Source of the DNA: JBOGXF01 sp050694275
GTDB lineage: Bacteria; Actinomycetota; CADDZG01; WHSQ01
DNA length: 8,431 nt
Assembly (NCBI GenBank): GCA_050694275.1
Contig: JBOGXF010000002.1
Span: 1 to 8,431, forward strand
Reading direction: 5' to 3'
The translations under genes and the position numbers were made by a program. Below, in pieces: positions 6,981 to 8,431 of the stretch. Each line of letters starts with the position of its first letter. The first letter of the stretch is position 1. The notes below the pieces were generated by a model. It was not told the DNA's origin, searched no databases, and saw nothing but the letters and a program-made list of their open reading frames with translations.

Positions 6981-7010
6981 CCTCTGCCTCGACGTCAGTT
7001 GGGGCAGAGG
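6981..7010 (-). promoter_or_regulatory. Hairpin overlapping the transposase ribosome-binding site
   Basis: In the transposase leader, CCTCTGCC (7003-7010 on the minus strand) can pair with GGCAGAGG (6981-6988) across a 14-base loop. The 3' arm contains the first part of the AGAGGAGG ribosome-binding site, so folding would partly hide it. Comparable hairpins in IS10 and IS50 leaders reduce translation of messages read in from outside. The function here is inferred; the pairing is seen directly. Confidence 0.5.
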
Positions 7011-7022
7011 ATCGGTGCTCTG

Positions 7023-7052
7023 GTTCCGCCTATCGTCTCCTACAGGCGGAAC
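7023..7052. repeat. Inverted repeat overlapping the inner right-end motif
   Basis: GTTCCGCC (7023-7030) and GGCGGAAC (7045-7052) are perfect 8-bp inverted repeats with a 14-base centre. The right arm is part of the innermost right-end motif copy (7047-7062), so the left arm is effectively a half-site in the opposite direction. It lies just upstream of the transposase leader and could be an extra transposase contact placed over its promoter. Confidence 0.5.
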
Positions 7053-7122
7053 GATGTGATGCTGGAGATCCAGCTGAGGGTCGGAACGATGTGATGCTGT
7101 TTACGACGGAACGATGTGATGC
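7047..7122. repeat. Right-end array: three copies of the terminal motif
   Basis: Copies of CGGAACGATGTGATGC lie at 7047-7062, 7082-7097 and 7107-7122, the reverse complement of the left-end motif. Start-to-start distances are 35 (inner pair) and 25 (outer pair). The spacers differ from those of the left end, so the motif itself is what is conserved. With the left array this gives six sites, five of them identical over 16 bases. Confidence 0.92.
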
Positions 7123-7131
7123 GGGCTGTCA

Positions 7132-7372
7132 ATTAGCTTGCGCTCCCCAATCTGTAGGCCGAAGCATTGTGCCGTGTGAGTCATGGACAATATGCGCATC
7201 CCCCTCCGGCATGGCTCTCCACATCGAAGTAGACCAATCCGAGCCCTCGAATATCTCTTCGCGGTCGTAGCGGGTCGAGGTACCAGGCACGAGAATCGTG
7301 GGAGTGGACCTCCCCTCGGTTGTTAGACCAAGCGCGGCGCGTGCTGCGGCCGGATGGAGTAAGTACAAGAGC
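7132..7372. other. Spacer between the insertion element and the small conserved gene
   Basis: I see no convincing gene here. On the minus strand a frame is open across the spacer and ends at 7129-7131, right at the element border (…RPTDWGAQAN). It continues as antisense to the small gene, mixes common and rare codons, and has no supported start. It could be the tail of a broken gene or chance. No clear promoter was found for the downstream gene. Confidence 0.3.
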
Positions 7373-7711
7373 ATGAGCAAGAAGCCGAAAGCCATCCCGC
7401 AGGAGTTCCAGGAGTGGATCGAGGCGCGGAGACGCCACCGGCTCTCGCACGCGCACGTGCAGATGGCGCGCGAGATCGGATTGAACCCGAAGAAGCTCGG
7501 CAAGATCGACAATCGCGACCAGGAGCCCTGGAGGGCACCGTTGCCCGAATTCATCGAGGATCTGTATTTCAAGAGGTTCAGGCGGGAGCGGCCCGAGGTT
7601 GTCATGTCGATCGAGGAGCGAGCGCGGCAAGCGGAGAGGAAGAAGGCTGCGAAGAAAGCCGCTAGGAGAACGCGGCGCGAGCAGCCCCCAATGGAGCCTT
7701 CGGGTGAGTGA
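7373..7711 (+). CDS. Small conserved protein of unknown function with HTH-like segment
   Basis: A 112-residue protein from ATG 7373 (MSKKPKAIPQEFQEWIEARR). The frame is open further up to 7298, but the upstream residues look non-conserved. The segment SHAHVQMAREIGLNPKKLGK (about 25-44) has helix-turn-helix character, and the block QEPWRAPLPEFIEDLYFKRF follows. From memory, similar proteins with the same NPKKLGKI…EPWKAPLPEFIE pattern occur across many phyla as uncharacterised genes; this could not be checked here. The C-terminal third is very Lys/Arg/Ala-rich (about 79-102), suggesting nucleic-acid contact. It is cytoplasmic, with no signal peptide or membrane segment. The ribosome-binding site is weak (GGAG 14 bases upstream, or AAGAG close to the ATG). 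It stands alone between the insertion element and the helicase gene on the same strand. A DNA- or RNA-binding role is inference. Confidence 0.75.
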   Translation: MSKKPKAIPQEFQEWIEARRRHRLSHAHVQMAREIGLNPKKLGKIDNRDQEPWRAPLPEFIEDLYFKRFRRERPEVVMSIEERARQAERKKAAKKAARRTRREQPPMEPSGE

Positions 7712-7859
7712 GTATCAGCAATAGGAGACTCCTCGCGATGCCCGGGGACAGGCTTTCTCCACGCGGAGCCGCCAAAACTCCATGTGGGAGCGCGAAAGAT
7801 TCTGTCCAATCGGGCCCGAATGTCCCAAAGCCTGTGCGCCTGTCGTCGATCATGTCCGC

Positions 7860-8431
7860 GTGATCGTCATCCACGCTCTGTGGCCCGCCGACCTGGGGCT
7901 CTGTCTGTGGGCCGAAGACCCACTGGGACCCCCGACCGCGCCGCGGCTGCGAGGGCGGCCTTCGCGAATCCCACGACCGCGGCCGCATCCGTTTGCGTGC
8001 GATGCCGGGCAGCTTGGCGAGACCGTAGATCGGCTCGCGGGACCGGCGCCATCCGGCATCGGCAATGTCGAGCTCGACGTCTTGCTGCCTTCGTCGCGCG
8101 ATGCGCCTCGGGCGTCGCCTCGCCTTCTACGAGACGAGGCCCTTGAGATCGCGCCCGCCACCGGAGTGGCGCCCTGGACCGTTCCGTCGGCGGCGCTCTC
8201 CGCCCAGGACACCCTGGATCTGCTTCTCGGCCTGCCGCTGGGAGACCGAAGCGGTCCTCGCCTCGGCGACTCGGTGTGGTTCTTCGCAGAGGTGGCGAAG
8301 CTGGCGCTTGAGCTGGTCGCCCGAGGCCGGGTCGTCCCCGCGCTCGTGCAGCAGGGGGAGACATGGGCCGCGCGGTGGCGGCCGGCCCCCGCGACCGCTG
8401 CGGACGCCGTGCGTCTCGAGTCGCTGGCCGC
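7860..8431 (+). CDS. SNF2-family ATP-dependent helicase, HelZ-like (N-terminal fragment)
   Basis: An open frame runs to the right edge; about 190 residues are visible of a protein that is usually around 1,000 residues long. From GTG 7860 it reads MIVIHALWPADLGLCLWAED, followed by the landmarks RPHPFACD (about 41-48), VLLPS (74-78), PWTVPSAAL (105-113) and a helix ending VARGRVVPALV (about 153-163). This matches the order in the N-terminal accessory domain of bacterial SNF2 helicases such as mycobacterial HelZ; the helicase motifs themselves lie outside the window. These proteins are ATP-driven motors on duplex nucleic acid with poorly known roles, sometimes in defence loci or beside a SWIM zinc-finger gene, which is not seen here. 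GTG 7860 fits the family start but lacks a ribosome-binding site. The in-frame ATG 7782, with GGAG 13 bases upstream, would add 26 residues with three cysteines. Confidence 0.82.
   Translation, partial: MIVIHALWPADLGLCLWAEDPLGPPTAPRLRGRPSRIPRPRPHPFACDAGQLGETVDRLAGPAPSGIGNVELDVLLPSSRDAPRASPRLLRDEALEIAPATGVAPWTVPSAALSAQDTLDLLLGLPLGDRSGPRLGDSVWFFAEVAKLALELVARGRVVPALVQQGETWAARWRPAPATAADAVRLESLA

Larger units (their letters stand above)
5702..7131 (-). mobile_element. IS481-like insertion element with three repeats at each end
   Basis: One transposase gene (5807-6973, minus) is flanked by inverted arrays of a 16-bp motif, GCATCACATCGTTCCG, three copies on each side pointing inward. The outermost 25 bases at each end (5702-5726, and 7107-7131 read on the minus strand) agree at 20 positions and are the likely terminal inverted repeats. 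I set the ends from that similarity. No convincing target-site duplication was found: the bases just outside differ, and a shared TGCGCTC at 5671 and 7139 is placed unequally relative to the ends. The exact borders may therefore be off by a few bases, or one flank has been rearranged. The transposase frame is intact and its leader has a normal ribosome-binding site, so the element could be active. Confidence 0.8.

Noticed and set aside
5671..7145. TGCGCTC on both sides of the insertion element as a target-site duplication
   Set aside because: It lies 33 bases outside the left motif but 16 outside the right, and implies ends that do not match each other. Probably chance.
7129..7809. Long minus-strand frame covering the spacer and the small gene
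   Set aside because: Most of it is antisense to the conserved small protein at 7373-7711; the part outside has no recognised domain and no supported start. At most a gene-tail remnant.
7867..8364. Minus-strand frame opposite the helicase gene
   Set aside because: It is Arg/Ala/Pro-rich, as expected for a shadow frame in high-GC DNA, and the plus-strand frame matches the SNF2 N-terminal domain.

Overview
The window is a high-GC chromosomal segment, most likely from an actinobacterium. Three things point there. The thiolase and SCP-2 proteins are of the type common in high-GC Gram-positives. The SNF2 helicase at the right edge has the N-terminal domain of the mycobacterial HelZ type. The ABC ATPase start at the left edge resembles actinobacterial MalK/UgpC proteins. 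No rRNA, tRNA or CRISPR array was seen, and the assignment below phylum level is open.

Layout from left to right. Positions 1-110 (minus) are the first 36 codons of a sugar-type ABC transporter ATPase. Positions 230-1663 (minus) encode a secreted Asp-box (BNR) beta-propeller protein. A roughly 200-base divergent spacer separates it from a membrane histidine kinase (1862-3274, plus) and a single-domain CheY-like response regulator (3308-3664, plus). A thiolase (3673-4836, minus) faces the regulator tail to tail. Further along the minus strand lie an intrinsic terminator (4913-4938), a 59-residue orphan protein (4941-5120) and an SCP-2-like lipid carrier (5239-5658). An insertion element of about 1.43 kb (roughly 5702-7131) follows. 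It encodes one IS481-like DDE transposase and carries three copies of a 16-bp motif at each end. To its right are a conserved small protein of unknown function (7373-7711, plus) and the start of a SNF2-family helicase (7860 to the window end, plus).

How the genes relate. The kinase and regulator form an evident signalling pair whose output is not encoded here, since the regulator has no effector domain. The SCP-2 protein and the 59-residue protein look like a short operon closed by the terminator; the thiolase just beyond may share a lipid-related role but probably has its own promoter. The insertion element sits about 45 bases upstream of the SCP-2 start and reads in the same direction, so it may have replaced or changed the promoter of that unit.

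The most unusual structure is the insertion element itself: an array of probable transposase-binding sites at both ends, with a hairpin overlapping the transposase ribosome-binding site. I found no convincing sign of a wholly new multi-gene system; the remaining points of interest are small orphan genes and candidate regulatory repeats.
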